From Balaenoptera acutorostrata (lineage: Eukaryota > Chordata > Mammalia > Artiodactyla > Balaenopteridae): 64,000 nt of DNA. The stretch spans positions 46,774,207 through 46,838,206 of the forward strand of contig NC_080078.1 in NCBI RefSeq assembly GCF_949987535.1, in the 5' to 3' direction. The translations under genes were made by a program, and so were the position numbers. Numbering within the stretch: position 1 is the stretch's first letter; every line of letters starts with the position of its first letter. Shown here in pieces: positions 1 to 12,124 of the stretch. The notes beneath the pieces were generated by a model. It did no database searches and was not told the DNA's origin. It saw only the letters and a list, made by a program, of their open reading frames with translations.

Positions 1-1060
1 AACCTTTATTTATCATGTCAAAATTTATATATTCAGATTTAGCCACTTTCCTTTTTTATGACATATATGGACATAGGAACACACACAGTGCAGATATATA
101 TGTATGTGCATGTATTTTACAATACATAAGCATACAATCATGTGTCTGTTTGTATATATTCACATTTCAAAAAGCAGTCCTTATTTCAAAAAAAAAAATA
201 CACCCTTTGGTTCCTTTAGTCTAGTATTTTTATAGTTACAGTTTTACATTTCATCTTTGCTCCTTTTGGAATTTAAATTGGCATAAGGAATGAGATTGGG
301 ATTCAGTTTTTCCAAATGGCCAAATAGTTGCCTTAATGACATTTACTGAGTCATCTGTCTTTAAAATGTCAGCCTGAATATGTACTGAAATCTCAGATCT
401 GCTGGGGTCTATTTCCAAATTCTTTGTTCTGTTTCACTGATCCGCCTGTCTAACCCTCCAGTAGGACTACACTGTTAATCACATTTTTCAAAGATTCCAT
501 GTCATTTTTAGTATATTTATTCTGTCATTGACTGATAATATCATATCTGTGAATTCCCCATTGGATTTTATTCATATTGTATCTTTCTATATCATCTGAC
601 CCATAAAAACCCATCATTGTTATATTTAATCAGAGATTTAAATTTTTATTGATATAAAATGACCAACTCTTTCTCACTTGAGATTTTTTGCTAGAATTGT
701 AACAGGAGAGATTCTAACGTAGTTTTCCATGTTTTCTTTTGATGCTCATTTCCCAAATATACTTTTTTTCTAACTTTGCATTTTTAAAGCTTTACTATTT
801 TATTGAAATTAATTCCATCTGAGTGGTTTTTACACTCAGTAAAGTAACCTAATTACATTTACTGTCGTAATTATCTGCCTGTGTTTCTGTCATCTTCTTT
901 GATATACTGTGTTTCTGTTATACTGCTACTTATTTATTATTTTTATTTGCATTACTGAATGTACCCTCATGTTTGGTATGATCTTCAGGGAAAATTAGAA
1001 AATAAGATTTATTCATTCCATTTTGTGATTTAATTCTATTTGTAATTATCATAAAATGTT
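1..1060 (-). repeat. Old L1 ORF2 remnant, reverse orientation
   Basis: Segments such as 243-330 (Asn/Phe-rich, TTTTTCCAAATGGCC) and 390-470 (GGGTCTATTTCCAAATTCT..TCACTGATCC) correspond to the complement of the L1 ORF2 stretch before the Cys-rich C-terminus, as seen at 54350-54560 in the younger L1. The reading frame is destroyed by indels. The part after 490 is more diverged, and I include it because its style and base composition continue. No gene is seen. Confidence 0.5.
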
Positions 1061-1072
1061 TCAAAGTTATTC

Positions 1073-1432
1073 GTTCTTCTTTTATAAATTTATTTATTTT
1101 TAAATTTTCGGCTGCATTGGGTCTTCATCACTGCACACGGGCTTTCTCTAGTTGCGGCGAGCAGGGGCTAATCTTCATTGTGGTGCACGGGCTTCTCATT
1201 GCGGTGGCTTTTCTTGTTGCAGAGCATGGGCTCTATGTGCATGGGCTTCAGCAGTTGTGGCATGAGGGCTTCAGTAGTTGTGGCTTGTGGGCTCTAGAGC
1301 ACAGGCTCAGTAGTTGTGGCGCACAGGCTTAGTTGCTCCGTGGCATGTGGGATCTTCCCGGACCAGGGCTCGAATCAGTGTCTCCTGCATTGGCAGGCGG
1401 ATTCTTAACCACTGTGCCACCAGGGAAGTCCC
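1073..1432 (-). mobile_element. CHR-type tRNA-derived SINE
   Basis: In minus orientation the element begins at 1432 with the tRNA-like head (complement of ACCAGGGAAGTCCC and of the B box near 1370). The CTAGAGC/GTTGTGGC body follows, and it ends in a T/A-rich tail at 1080-1105. A perfect 12-bp target duplication, TCAAAGTTATTC, lies at 1061-1072 and 1433-1444. This is a near full-length copy inserted in old L1 sequence. Confidence 0.93.
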
Positions 1433-1444
1433 TCAAAGTTATTC

Positions 1445-2746
1445 TTAAACCTAACTTATATTGTCAAAACCCGTAGCACAGCAGGATTTTTAGTTTTTTA
1501 TTATCTTTATCGAAGTCAGCATTGGCTGCAACCCACCCTGCTCCCCACTAGAGTCTTTGTTTTACAAACTCTGCTACTGAAATTTCCTTTCTTTACTCTC
1601 TCCCTTATTTCCTTCCTTATTTCTTCCCTTTCTTTCCTCCTCTTTTAACTCTTGTATCAAAATATGACATACGTACAGGAAAGTACACAAACGATATGCA
1701 GAGCTCAATTAAATAACCAAAAGCAGGTAGAAAAACTATACATCCTTATGATAACCATCCAGCCCAGAAGCCCAGCTCACAGCTCAATCAGTATCTCCTC
1801 CCCAGTCACCCAAGTTCAATCAACACCCTGACTGTCATAGTAATCACTACCTACATTCTCTTTACCATTTTACTGCTTAAGCACATCTTTCTAAATATCA
1901 GTTATTTTTCCTGCTTTTCGAAGTTGACATAGATGAACTTGTACAATATACATGCTTTTGTACATTCTTTAGTTTAATATAAAGCTTGTGAGATTCATCC
2001 ATGTTTTTGCCTGTAATTGTAGTTTGCAATTTCTGATGAGACGTCTGCTTCATCCTTATATTTGTTTCTCTGTATGTAACTTGTCTTTTTCATCTGATCG
2101 TTTTTGAGATTTTTCTGTTTATCACTGGTGTTGAGCAAGTTGATTGTGATTTGCTTAAGTATAATATTCTTTATGTTTCTTGTGCTTTGGGGTCATAGAA
2201 CTTCTTGTATATGTGAGTTCATAGGTTTCATAAAGTTTCTGAAAAATTTCAGCAACTATTACTTCAAATATTTTTTTCTGTCTCCCTTTCCCATGCCTTC
2301 CTTGAGAGATTCCAGTTCATGACTATTGTATTTGGAATCACTCTTGAAGTTGTTCCATGGCTCATTGATGCTCTTTTCATTTCCTTCAGTCATTTATTCT
2401 CTCTGTGTTTGAATTTGGATAGTTTCTATAGCTATATCTTCAAATTCACTAATCTTTTCTTCTGCACTGTCTAATATGCCATTATTCCCATCAAGTATAA
2501 TTTTCATGTCAGACACTCAACAGAGTGAATTGAGTCTTTAGAAATTCAACTTGGGTCTTTTTATATCTTCCATGTTTCTAATGAACATGGTGATCCTTCT
2601 TTTAGCTTCTTGAAGATGTGGAACACAATTAATAATTTTTAACATGCCCTTTCATATTATTACCCCATCTGTGCCATTTCTGGATTGATTTCTATTAATT
2701 GATATCTCTTCTCCTATAGGTCATACTTTCCTGTGTTTTGTCAAGT
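1445..2746 (-). repeat. Ancient L1 fragments, including ORF1-like remnant (minus)
   Basis: 1640-2060 resembles an old L1 3' UTR (GTGAGATTCATCCATG, AGTACACAAA). From about 2100 the complement of an L1 ORF1-type sequence appears: motifs matching 'TTCAAATATTTTTTTCTGTC' and 'CTATATCTTCAAATTCACTAA' are the complement of the coiled-coil/RRM region of ORF1 in old L1 or HAL1 elements. It is interrupted by the Tigger1 insertion and seems to resume near 4870. The subfamily is not certain. Confidence 0.5.
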
Positions 2747-4767
2747 AGGCCAATTAATAACCCTACAACAGACTCTGAGTGTTCAAGTAAAAGGAAGAGT
2801 CACACGTCTCTCACTTTAAATCAGAAATTAGAAATGATTAAGCTTAGTGAGGAAGGCGTGTCAAAAGCTAAGACAGGCTGAAAGCTAGGCCTCTCGCACT
2901 AAGCAGTTAGCTAAGTTATGAAGGCAAAGGAAAAGTTCTTGAAGGAAATTAAAAGTGATTCTCCAGTAAACACACGAATAATAAGAAAGTGGAACAGCCT
3001 TGTTGCTGATATGGAGAAAGTTTTATTGGTCTGGACAGAAGATCAAACCAGCCACAACATTCCCTTATGTCAAAGCCTAATCCAGGGCAAGGCCCTAACT
3101 CTCTTCAATTCTATGAAGGCTAAGAGAGGTGAGGAAGCTGCAGAAGAAAAGTTTGAAGCTAGCAGAGATTGGTTCATGAGGTTTAAGAAAAAAAAAATTC
3201 ACCTCCATAACATAAAAGTACAAGGTGAAGCAGCAAGTGCTAATGTAGAAGCTGCAGTAAGTTATCCAGAAGATTTAGCTAAGATTATTGATGAAGGTGG
3301 CTACACTAAACAACAGCTTTTCAATGCAGAAGAAACAGCCTTCTATTAGAAGAAGATGCCATTTAGGACTTTTATAGCTAGAGAGGAGAAGTCAATGTCT
3401 GGCTTCAAAGCTTCAAAGGACAGCCTGACTCTCTTGTTAGGGGCTAATGCAGATGATGACTTTAAGTTGAAGCCAATGCTCATTTGCCATCCCCCAAATC
3501 CTAGGACCCTTCAGAATTATGTTCAATCTACTCTGCCGGTGCTCTATAAATGGAACAACAAAGCCTGGATGACAGCACATCTGTTTACAACATGCTTTAC
3601 TGAATATTTCAAGCCCACTGTTGAGACCTACTGCTCAGAAAAAAAGATTCCTTTCAAAATATTACTGCACATTGACAATGAATTTGGTCACCCAAGAGCT
3701 CTGATGGAGATGTGCAATGAGATTAATGTTGTTTTCATGCCTGCTAACAAAACATCCATTCTGCAGCCCATGGGTCAAGGAGCAATTTTAGCTTTCAAGT
3801 CCCATTATTTAAGAAATCCACTTCATAAGGCTATAGCTGCCATAGATAGTTAGTTCTCTGATGGATTTGGGCAAAATAAATTGAAAACCTTCTGGAAAGG
3901 ATTCACCATTTGAGAAGCCATTAGGGACATTCATGATTCATGGGAAGTGGTCAAAATGTGAACATTAACAGGAATTTGGAAGAAGTTGATTCCAACCTTC
4001 ATGGATGACTTTGAGGGGTTCAAGACTTCAGTGGAGGAAATAGCTGTAGATGTGGTAGAAATAGCAAGAGAACTAGAATTAGAAGTGGAGGCTGAAGATG
4101 TGATTGAATTGCAGCAATTTCAGGATCAAACCTTCACAGATGAGGATTTACTTCTTATGGAAAAGCAAAGAAAGTGGTTTCTTGAGACGGAATCTAATTC
4201 TGGTACATGCTGTGAAGATTGTTGAAATGACAGCAAAGGGTTTAGAACATTACATAAACTTAATTAAGAAAGCAGTGGCAGGGTTTTAGAGGATCGACTC
4301 CAATTTTGAAAGAAGTTCTACTGTGGGTAAAATGCTATCAAACAGCACTGCATGCTACAGAGAAATCGTTCATGGAAGGCAGAGTCAATGATGTGGAAAA
4401 CGTCATTGTTGTCTTATTTTAAGAAACTGCCACAGCCGCCCCAAACTTCAACCACCACCACCCTGATCAGTCAGCAGCCATCAACATCCAGGCAAGACCC
4501 TCCACCAGCAGAAAGATCACGACTCCCTGGAGACTCAGATGATAGTTTGCATTTTCTAGCAATAAAGTCTTTTTGAAATTAAGGTATGTGTATTGTTTTT
4601 TTAGACATAATGCTATTGCATACTTAATAGACTACAGTATAGTATAAACATAACTTTTATATGCACTGGGAAACCAAAAAATTCATGTGACCTGCTTTAT
4701 TGCAATATTTGCTTTATTTCAGTGGTCTGGAACAGAACCCACAATATCTCCAAGGTGTGCCTGTACA
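2747..4767 (+). mobile_element. Tigger1-like DNA transposon, 5'-truncated
   Basis: This is a pogo/Tigger (Tc1/mariner superfamily) element with a largely alignable transposase frame (2918-4225). It ends with an AATAAAG-type tail near 4560 and the 3' terminal inverted repeat (CTTTATTGCAATATTTGCTTTATT..GGTGTGCCTGTA). The 5' terminal repeat and leader are missing, and homology starts abruptly at AGGCCAATTAATAACCC. It lies inside an old L1 remnant. It cannot move, because the transposase is broken (see the pseudogene entry). Confidence 0.93.
2918..4225 (+). pseudogene. Tigger1 transposase, dead
   Basis: This is the remains of a CENP-B/Jerky-like pogo transposase (helix-turn-helix N-terminus plus DDE_1 domain). 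The same frame holds 2918-3346, then after a TAG at 3347 (expected Trp, ..TAFY|stop|KKMPF) 3350-3850, a stop at 3851, and 3986-4225 after a degraded stretch. The usual start codon is gone, and a TAA falls just before 2918. Catalytic residues are mutated: the first Asp (DETAFY) is Glu (EETAFY), the second is kept (IDNEFGHP), and the third (QPMDQG) is Gly (QPMGQG). This is an old fossil with no expected function. Confidence 0.9.
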
Positions 4768-4869
4768 AACACCCTTGAAAAGATTGGCCAAAACAAAGGC
4801 AGTAAGGGCCTCTGCTCATAAAACATGCAGGCACACAAGAGCTGCATGGAGATTTGTCTTCCAATACTT

Positions 4870-5480
4870 CTTTTCATGCCTGGTAATTTTGTTGATGACT
4901 CTGTTGGATGTGAGGTATGTTCCTATTTCTATAAATGTTCTCGTGTTTCATTCTAGGATCAGTTAAGTTATTCAGAAACAGTTTGATCCTTTTAAGTCTT
5001 GTTTATAAGCTGGCTTGCGGAAGACAAGAGCAGCATTTAGTGAATTGCTAGTTTTGCTCCACTATTGAGGTAAACCCCTTCTGAGCCCTCTTGAGTTTTT
5101 AGGTTTTCCAGTCTGCCTGGGGGGAACAGGCACTCCTCTCAGCCCCGTGGAAGCTCCAGGTATCATTCCCTCAAGTCCTTTAGTGTTCTTGACCCAGCCT
5201 CTTACGCATGCGCAGGTCAATACTCAGCCAAAGACTTGAGGGATTCCCTCTGTAGGTCTCTAGAGCGTTCCCCGTGTGGAGCTCTCTCCTCTCCAGGACT
5301 CTGCCCTGGAAACACTAGATGCTTGGCCTTCCAGGACTCTCAGCTCTGTGTCCTCCACTCAGGGAGTCTGCTGGGTTGTGCACTGTGGCCTGGAAAGTCT
5401 CTCCAGACAGTCAGCAGGGACAACCACAGGCCTCACCTCACTTCCTGACTCTCAGGCATCACTGAGACTTACCAAATTTT
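4870..5480 (-). repeat. Continuation of ancient L1 remnant, GC-richer end
   Basis: TCTTTTCATGCCTGGTAATT onward continues the motif order interrupted at about 2740 by the Tigger1. It runs into a GC-rich part with CATGCGCAGG and repeated CTCTCC..CTGGA. I read it as the 5'-proximal part of an old L1/HAL1 copy in minus orientation. Assignment is tentative. Confidence 0.4.
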
Positions 5481-5589
5481 AATGTGAATTGGTGCTTTTA
5501 TTCTTCATGACAATGGAAAAACATTAGCATACTTTAATTTATCTCATCCCAGTAAATGCCATTATTATGGTATATTTTAGTTTATTAAT

Positions 5590-5790
5590 TTTTTTACAGA
5601 GATTTTATTTTTATTTATTTATTTATTTTTTAAACTCTTTCGTTTATATTGTAGTATAGTTGATTAACAATGTTGTGTTAGTTTCAGGTGTACAGCAAAG
5701 TCGTTCAGTTATACATATACGTGTATCTAGTCTTTTTCAAATTCTTTTCCCATTTAGGTTGTTACATAATATTGAGCAGCGTTCCCTGTT
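5590..5790 (-). mobile_element. L1 3' end fragment (minus)
   Basis: TTGTAGTATAGTTGATTAAC.., CAGGTGTACAGCAAAG, GTTATACATATACG and CATTTAGGTTGTTACATAAT are the complement of the artiodactyl L1 3' UTR, the same type as the plus-strand ends near 23060 and 25900. A (TTTA)n tail at 5603-5632 stands for the poly-A. Only about 200 bp remain. Confidence 0.75.
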
Positions 5791-5899
5791 TTAATTCTAA
5801 GCATCTCTTAACTCCCATAGTACATTATTATTACAGTCATCATTATTAATTTGTACCATCAATACTCATTTACATTTATCCAACAATTACTATTTACCT

Positions 5900-7300
5900 T
5901 GCTTTTAATTCTTTCCTTCATCTTTGATCTTCTTTCTGGGATCAATGTCCCACCTGAAGAACACCAGAATTTTTTGGTGGTGAAGTTTGCTTTGTTTGGT
6001 CTGAAATGTTCTTAATTAACCTTTATTCTTGAAACATACATTTTCTCTGGGTTAAGAATCCTTGGTCGGCAGCTATTCTGTTGTACTCTCTTCTTATTTC
6101 CACCCTATCTTTTGCAAAGTTAGATATCAGTCCAGGTGTTTGATAATTGCCTTTGGATGTTCTGTTTATCTTTGGCTTTCAGGAACTTTACTATATGGGC
6201 CTGGTTGTAGATTTATTTTGCTTGGAGTTCAAAGGACTTTTGGAACATGTGGCTTAATATCCCTTGTTACCAGAATTTCTTCAAGTATTGCCCAATTCTC
6301 TCTCCCCTTTCTGTCTGGGATTCCAATTACATGCGTAATAGACTTTGACATTTTATCCTCCATATCTTTTCCCTTTCTTTTTTTTTTTTTTTTTATAAAT
6401 TTATTTATTTATCTATTTATTTTGGGCTGTGTTGGGTCTTCGTTGCTGTGCGCGGGCTTTTTTTCTCTAGTTGCAGCGAGCGGGAGCTACTCTTCCTTGT
6501 GGTGTGCAGGCTTCTCATTGCGGTGGCTTTCTCTTGCTGCGGAGCACGGGCTCTAGGCACGTTGGCTTCAGTAGTTGTGGCAGGCGGGCTCAGTAGTTGT
6601 GGCTCGCGGGCTCCAGAGCGCAGGCTCAGTAGTTGTGGCGCACGGGCCTAGCTGCTCCGCGGCATGTGGGATCTTCCCGGACCAGGGTTTGAATCCGTGT
6701 CCCCTGCGTTGGCAGGCGGACTCCCAACCACTGCACCACCAGGGAAGCCCCTCTTTTCCCTTTCTTTAGTTTGCTATTCTTTGCTTCTCTCCTATTTTTA
6801 TTTTCGATATGTTCTTCTGACCTAACTTCTAGTTCACAAATTCTCTTTCATCTGTGTCTAATAAACCATAAACCCGCTCACTGAATTCTTCATTTCAGTG
6901 TGGCATCTTTTACTTCTAGACTTTTTCTTTTTTGCTTTTTTTCTGTTTTGAATTCTCAGTTCTCAGCTAAAATTTTCACTCTTGTTTTTATCCCCCTTAT
7001 AGTCTTTGTGTTTTATACTTCGTAACACTACTATTTTCAGCCCAAGTGGGCTTGCCACCCTTGACTGTTTGTTTTTCATGTTACCTCCTTTCTTTTTTTT
7101 TTTTCTGGCTATTTTTTGTCTGTGTGAGCTGGACATTATATTTAACAAATTGTTTATGTAAATGGTTTGAAACTTAGAATACTTTTTTCCCCCCATCTAG
7201 TATGTAATTTACATTTGTTTTTCTCAGGTACCTAGAGGGACTGATAATCTAGGTTGATCTTAATTTAATTTGGGGATTGAGATGATTTGAAGCTGAGTAG
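5900..7300 (-). repeat. Old L1/HAL1 ORF1 remnant (minus), split by a SINE
   Basis: The complement of L1 ORF1 is recognisable in order: the ORF1 C-terminus near 5970-6060, the conserved central block (TTTATCTTTGGCTTTCAGG, CTTGGAGTTCAAAGG) at 6160-6240, then the coiled-coil side at 6780-6900. There is no ORF2 after it, which fits a HAL1-type element. Frames are destroyed. The SINE at 6381-6751 is inserted in it. Confidence 0.5.
6381..6751 (-). mobile_element. CHR-type SINE, full length
   Basis: This minus-orientation copy has its head at 6751 (AGGGAAGCCC complement), full body, and an A-rich tail (T run and TTTA repeats, 6381-6420). A perfect 16-bp target duplication, TCTTTTCCCTTTCTTT, lies at 6365-6380 and 6752-6767. 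The high GC and regular body suggest a fairly young copy. Confidence 0.95.
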
Positions 7301-7509
7301 CAGTCTTGCAAGAGGCTGATCTACTGCTGTTTCATTCTTCCTGCTAAGGTATACATCTTTGGGGTTTCAACCTGAAACACAGGGGTTTACCAGGGCCCTC
7401 TGCCCTTTTGAGCAGTGGGATGTAAGATGCCTTTTGCAGAATCAGCAAATGCCCTAAGGTAAAAACAGTTTCAAATTCTGTCTCTGTATGTCCATTTTCA
7501 TACATATTC

Positions 7510-7511
<2 letters not shown>

Positions 7512-7564
<53 letters not shown>

Positions 7565-7574
7565 TTTTTTTTTG
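7512..7574. repeat. (TA)n microsatellite followed by poly-T
   Basis: About 24 uninterrupted TA units run from 7512 to 7559, then a T run to 7574. Confidence 0.95.
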
Positions 7575-7799
7575 GTCCAGGTTGTCTAGTGGGAGTAATG
7601 GTCTAAATTATTTAGATTCTCATTGCTGAAAGTGAAAATGTCTCCTTCTTTTTCTTTCTCATTTAAAATAATATACTATAATTTTCAAAGGTAAAAGCAA
7701 CCATTTAAGTAAGCTCTTTTGATACTAATTTTGAAACAATTATTTCAACATTTTCATACATTTAAATGAGTCTCTTATCACATAGTCGTTTCCAACTGT

Positions 7800-8420
7800 G
7801 CCTTTCTCAGTCTTGAATGTTTCCTTCCTTTCTGTATTTATTGTATCTGCACAGGCCTTTTGTTAGTTTCTTCAGAAAGGACACTTGGGTGGCATACTTT
7901 CTTAATCTTTCTATTCCTGAGAAAATATTACTCTTGACTTCATGCATGAATAATAACTTCACTAGATATAGACATGGTGTCCTTTAGAGCTCTGGAAATG
8001 TTACTCCATTTTTTGTTTTTGAGGATTTAGAGCTGTGGAAGAAGAAGGCTAAGGCTAATCTGATTTTGGTGATTTTGCTTGTAACCTGATTTTGAATTTC
8101 CTAGATGCTTTAAAAGCCCTCCTTTATTGTCGATCTTCAGAAATTCCATGAGGATTTGTAGGTTTCTGTTCTCATTTGAGTTTTCATTATCTTTGCCTAT
8201 AAATATAACATGTACTCTTGTGTTTTGGGTAGAGGAACTGGTTTGCATTAGGAAAACTTTTTTTTCTGTTATTTTTCTAAAGACTGCTTCATTTCTATTT
8301 GTTCTATTATCTCTTTTTGGTATTCCAAGAAGATGTAGATTTAATCTCCTGTATACACTGTCTCCATGTTTCACATTTATTCTCATTGGTATCATATCTT
8401 CCTTCCAGTAGTTGCAAATC
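7800..8420 (-). repeat. Possible further ORF1-like old L1 remnant
   Basis: The minus frame 8027-8512 contains NLHLLGIPKRD, like the L1 ORF1 central motif (NLR..GIPE), in a context similar to 5900-7300. It gives no other family match, so I treat it as repeat-derived rather than as a gene. Confidence 0.35.
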
Positions 8421-8565
8421 CAATGCCTACAGAGTTCAGTCAGGTAACAAAAATAAATGAAGCCAGCCAGGCACAAAATTAATGAGTAATGAGGATTGTG
8501 GAGAGCAAACATCCCTTCTAAATGTGGCAGCTACCAATCAGCTGGTATTTAGCTCTAGTAAAATA

Positions 8566-8778
8566 CAGTTGACTCTTCAACAACATGGGTTTGAACTGTG
8601 CAGTTCACTTATAGGTAAATTTTTTTCAACAAATATGTACTACAGTACTACATAGTCTGTGGTTGGTTGAATCCGTGGATGCGGAGCCACAGATACGGAG
8701 GTCTGACTATAAAGTTGTTCACGGATTTTTGACTGTGTGGAGGGCTGGTGCCCCTAATTCCTGAGTTGTTCAAGATTC
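8566..8778 (+). mobile_element. Small non-autonomous Tigger-type DNA transposon
   Basis: It starts with a TA target and CAGTTGACTCTTCAACAACA, followed by GGGTTTGAACTG. It ends with GGTGCCCCTAATTCCTGAG and TTGTTCAAG, an approximate inverted repeat of the start. This is typical of MER-type Tigger derivatives. It is diverged and has no coding potential. Confidence 0.75.
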
Positions 8779-8883
8779 CAGATTCCATTTTTCCAGAAAA
8801 AGTAAAATCTGGGTTTTAGAACATGCAGTATTCCAAAGCAGAAAAAAAAAAAAAAACAACTGAAAAAGAATCTCACAACTTAC

Positions 8884-8961
8884 CATTGGGATGATCTTGG
8901 CCACATGCAGAATGATCTGTTACTTCATTTTCTTTTGTAATATTGTCATCCTTTGCAGAAT
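8884..8961 (-). CDS. MACROD2: MACROD2 exon, disordered C-terminal tail (third)
   Basis: This is a 78-nt minus-strand exon with acceptor TTGCTTGTTTGTGATGTCAG and a strong donor AATG|gtaagt. It starts in phase 1 (AT, completing Asp) and ends in phase 1 (G). It encodes SAKDDNITKENEVTD followed by HSACGQDHPN with no stop. The human MACROD2 tail continues with a similar run (AKDENITK, EVTDH, DQDHP, recalled from memory) directly after the CKDE of the previous exon, which fixes the order. The next exon, expected to begin Gly-Gln, was not found in the remaining 8.8 kb and should lie beyond the window. It sits about 100 bp from a Tigger-type element and an A-rich stretch (8840-8856). Confidence 0.92.
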
Positions 8962-9725
8962 CTGACATCACAAACAAGCAAAATCCCTAGTCAGCATTTT
9001 TAACCAGGAAATACAGCAGCCTCCAGCACTAAAAGAATAGATCTATGTTTGGGGGAAAAATCTATTATTTTTAAAAAATGCCATTAAAATACTTAAATAT
9101 CTTCATCAATAAATAAGCTTTTCTTAAAGTACTGCATAAGATGTCTGCACAAAGTTCACAAGGTAAAAACGGTAAAGATTCGGCTAGAACATCTTTTTCA
9201 CAACAAGGAAGAAAATATAAGCAGGCTTTATGTATGCATCAGTGAAAATCTTAGCAGAACTGCACAAAAGGATATGAAAGGAAGGCAAAATAGAGAAGAT
9301 TAAAGGAATATAATTTTAATGTTCTTAATGCTTCCATTACTGTCGTTGTGCATATATGGGAGCCTTGAGTCCTTGAAAAAGGCAGATGTAGAGCTTTGAA
9401 ATCCAGTGGTAATTAAGTTCATCTTCCTCAGGAGCTATACCAGTAGAAAGATAGCAAAGGGGGAACACAAACCTTCTGTTTTGTGCAACTTCACCCTTTC
9501 TCTTGTGTAGCACATTTAAACGTGGGATCAGCATAAGTTCATCATTTTGTTTTTATCGTATGATGTATTTTACAGGAAATATGTGGCTAAAAGGGTTCCA
9601 GTGACTTATGGACTCTTGCAAAGCTACAAAGGGCCCCCTGTTGGATGTTGGAGACCTCTAGGGAGGCTCTTCAAAGTCCATTGGAAAGAGTACGTGAGTA
9701 GGTCAGCAAGAAGACAGAAAATAGA

Positions 9726-9860
9726 TCTTTCATTCATTCCACAAATATTTACTAAGGGCCAACTCTACGCCAGGCACAGTTCTTGACACTGGGGAGTCAA
9801 TAGTAAACAAAACAACAAATCTCTGCTCTCATAGCGGTTACAATCTAGTGGATATTTTTC
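9726..9860 (-). repeat. L2 3' end
   Basis: TTCATTCCACAAATATTTAC..GCCAGGCACAGTTCTTGACA..CTCTGCTCTCATAGCGG is the complement of the L2 3' terminus (..TGTTGAATGAATGAA). Confidence 0.75.
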
Positions 9861-12120
9861 ATGCGGTTAAAAGGGTGATAATCCAAAGATATCTAAAAGT
9901 CATGAGCTAATCTTGTATGCATGTGGCCATGGAGAGAGCTGAGGGTGGTAGACCAGCACGTCTAATACAAATGGGTTCTCTACTGAGTTCATATTCCTCA
10001 GTTGTGTTTTAACTTCCTAACAGAGCTGAATCAGATGGAATCTGAAATAAATCATTCTTGCTTTGTTTCCCTTACCTATTTTTCTCTCTCCCTCCCCAAA
10101 CTAGGAGATAGCTTTAAACAATATGTTTTAGAATATTATGAGAAAGTCTGTTTCTCCAACTTGCCACAAGCAACATTTGATGGACAGGTGAGAAACCTGG
10201 GTAGTTAACATAAGATTCAAATTTAATAACCAGTGAAGCAAGTATACACCCAAAGTGTATGGTTTTAATTGACTGCAAATAATTCCCCCAAGGCAAATGT
10301 TTAATTATCTGCACTGTTTCTTATTTCTTTCTGAGACTGACAATAAGTTTCAAAGTCCAATTTGGAAGCAAAACTTGAGCACAGACACATTTCCCAAACT
10401 GTTATCTCACTCAAGTCAAATTGTTTTAAATTAGCTCCCATTAAAATACGCCTTTTTAATTTTAAATCTAACATGTGGATTAAAAAATATCATTTGAATA
10501 CTTTTTTTCCACATGAACACTGAAAATGAACAATGACTGAAAAAAGGTACTATATGAACCAGGCTAAATTTTAATTTTGAAAGTATTTTAGTTCTACTTG
10601 TTTATAGAAAATGGTACCATTTGATATGTAGCCTTGTACAACACTCATTTCTTTCAAGATTATCCAAGATTTTGTATGTAGCTAAAATTTATTCATTTAT
10701 ACTTAACAATAATTCATTATACTTTCTAACTTACATAAACATTATGTTTCATGTACCAAATATGACTTAAGAAATGTCTTTTGAAAAGTGATTTACACTG
10801 AGTTTACAAGTTTATGGTCCAATGAGTCATGTAAGATGGGTGAAAGTACTTAAAAAATTAATCGTTAGTCTATACCTGTTTGTCACCAACATCTGTGTCT
10901 TTGGTAAGTTAAATGACCCTTTAATTTCAATTTCCTTGAGGAGTTGCTGTAACATTGCTAAGGTACCTTCTGATCTTTTGTGCTCTAATATATACAATGT
11001 ATTTCATTGAATCCAAGATACCATCAATTGTTATTTGCACTATTATTTTGTATAGAATTAAAAAAATGAGACCAAATGAACTATAACACACTATAAATTC
11101 TAAGAATGTGTCCTGGCTTTGGAAATAAAATATATAAAAGACTATGCATCCAAGAAATATGATGTTTCAGTATATTGTATGTGTACAGAAATATGCCTTT
11201 ATGTGATGACAAGAATTTCCCATCAATATGACCCATCACCAAAGCCACAAGTTCACTTTGTCTTGTATGTGAGCCTCTTCTCCAGAAGTGTACATACCTA
11301 TTGTATGTACAGCAATAAAGCAAGATAAAAAGTATAAGCTCATGATAGCATGCACAAATAACCAGATGGCTACAGAAGACTGTTTCCACTATAGTGTCTC
11401 TATTAAAAGGGCTATGTGAATTTCCAGTCTCATGAACTTTAGCAGGACTGGTTTTGATCCTGAATGTTTTAAACCATGGATCCCATTACATTACACTTAG
11501 TCGTGGGTTTGAAATGACTGGAGATTTTCTGCATGGGAGGGGATGAAAGCTGCACTATATATGTATATAAAGTCATTATTCATAATGAGAAAGAGGGAAA
11601 ATATATCCAGTATGTATGGTCATTAAAAGAGGCTATTTTTTCTGTGTAAGTTCCATAAACTACCATGAAAACTATAGTTGTATATACTAAATTCTTGAAT
11701 CACCTCGGATTCACATTTTATTTAATTCTAAAAATTATCATTTGGTAATGTTCAAAAAATGTAAAAATGTAAAAGTGTTATCACCTAATTCTGAGATTCT
11801 GTCAATGTTCTTTTAATAGCAGAGAATTTGAATTAAATTTATATGTAGATCCTGACTTTCAAAATCCTTAAGGTCAATGTCCTATTAGAGAACTTTTTCA
11901 AATGCAAATATTAAACCAAACAGCCAAGCCAAAGTTCTAAAGACAGAAATTCTAAACAGTAGGTCATTTTTAATGAGGTCAATTACACATGTCTACACAG
12001 GATAGTACATGTATAGATTTAAGCTGTGATGATAAATGATGATACTATTGAATTTTTAATAAACATATCCAGACTATAAATCAAAATAAATGCTCTCTCT
12101 TTTGAAAACGTTCCCTTAGA
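9861..12120. other. Intron, AT-rich, no identified repeat
   Basis: This is within the downstream MACROD2 region between the 8.9-kb and 36-kb exons. No family was recognised. It contains one exon-like segment on the plus strand (10105-10187, see findings). The reading frames are short and unremarkable. Confidence 0.6.
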
Positions 12121-12124
12121 ACAA

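Noticed and set aside
6062..6769. Plus-strand frames with Ser/Cys/Gly-Val repeats (SSCGARA, VVVARGL)
   Set aside because: They are antisense readings of CHR-type SINEs and the old L1 beneath. The same false peptides recur at 1117-1332, 12189-12458 and 26346-26612.
8027..8512. 161-codon minus-strand frame next to the 8.9-kb exon
   Set aside because: It overlaps L1 ORF1-like debris, has no start context or splice support, and does not continue the MACROD2 tail.
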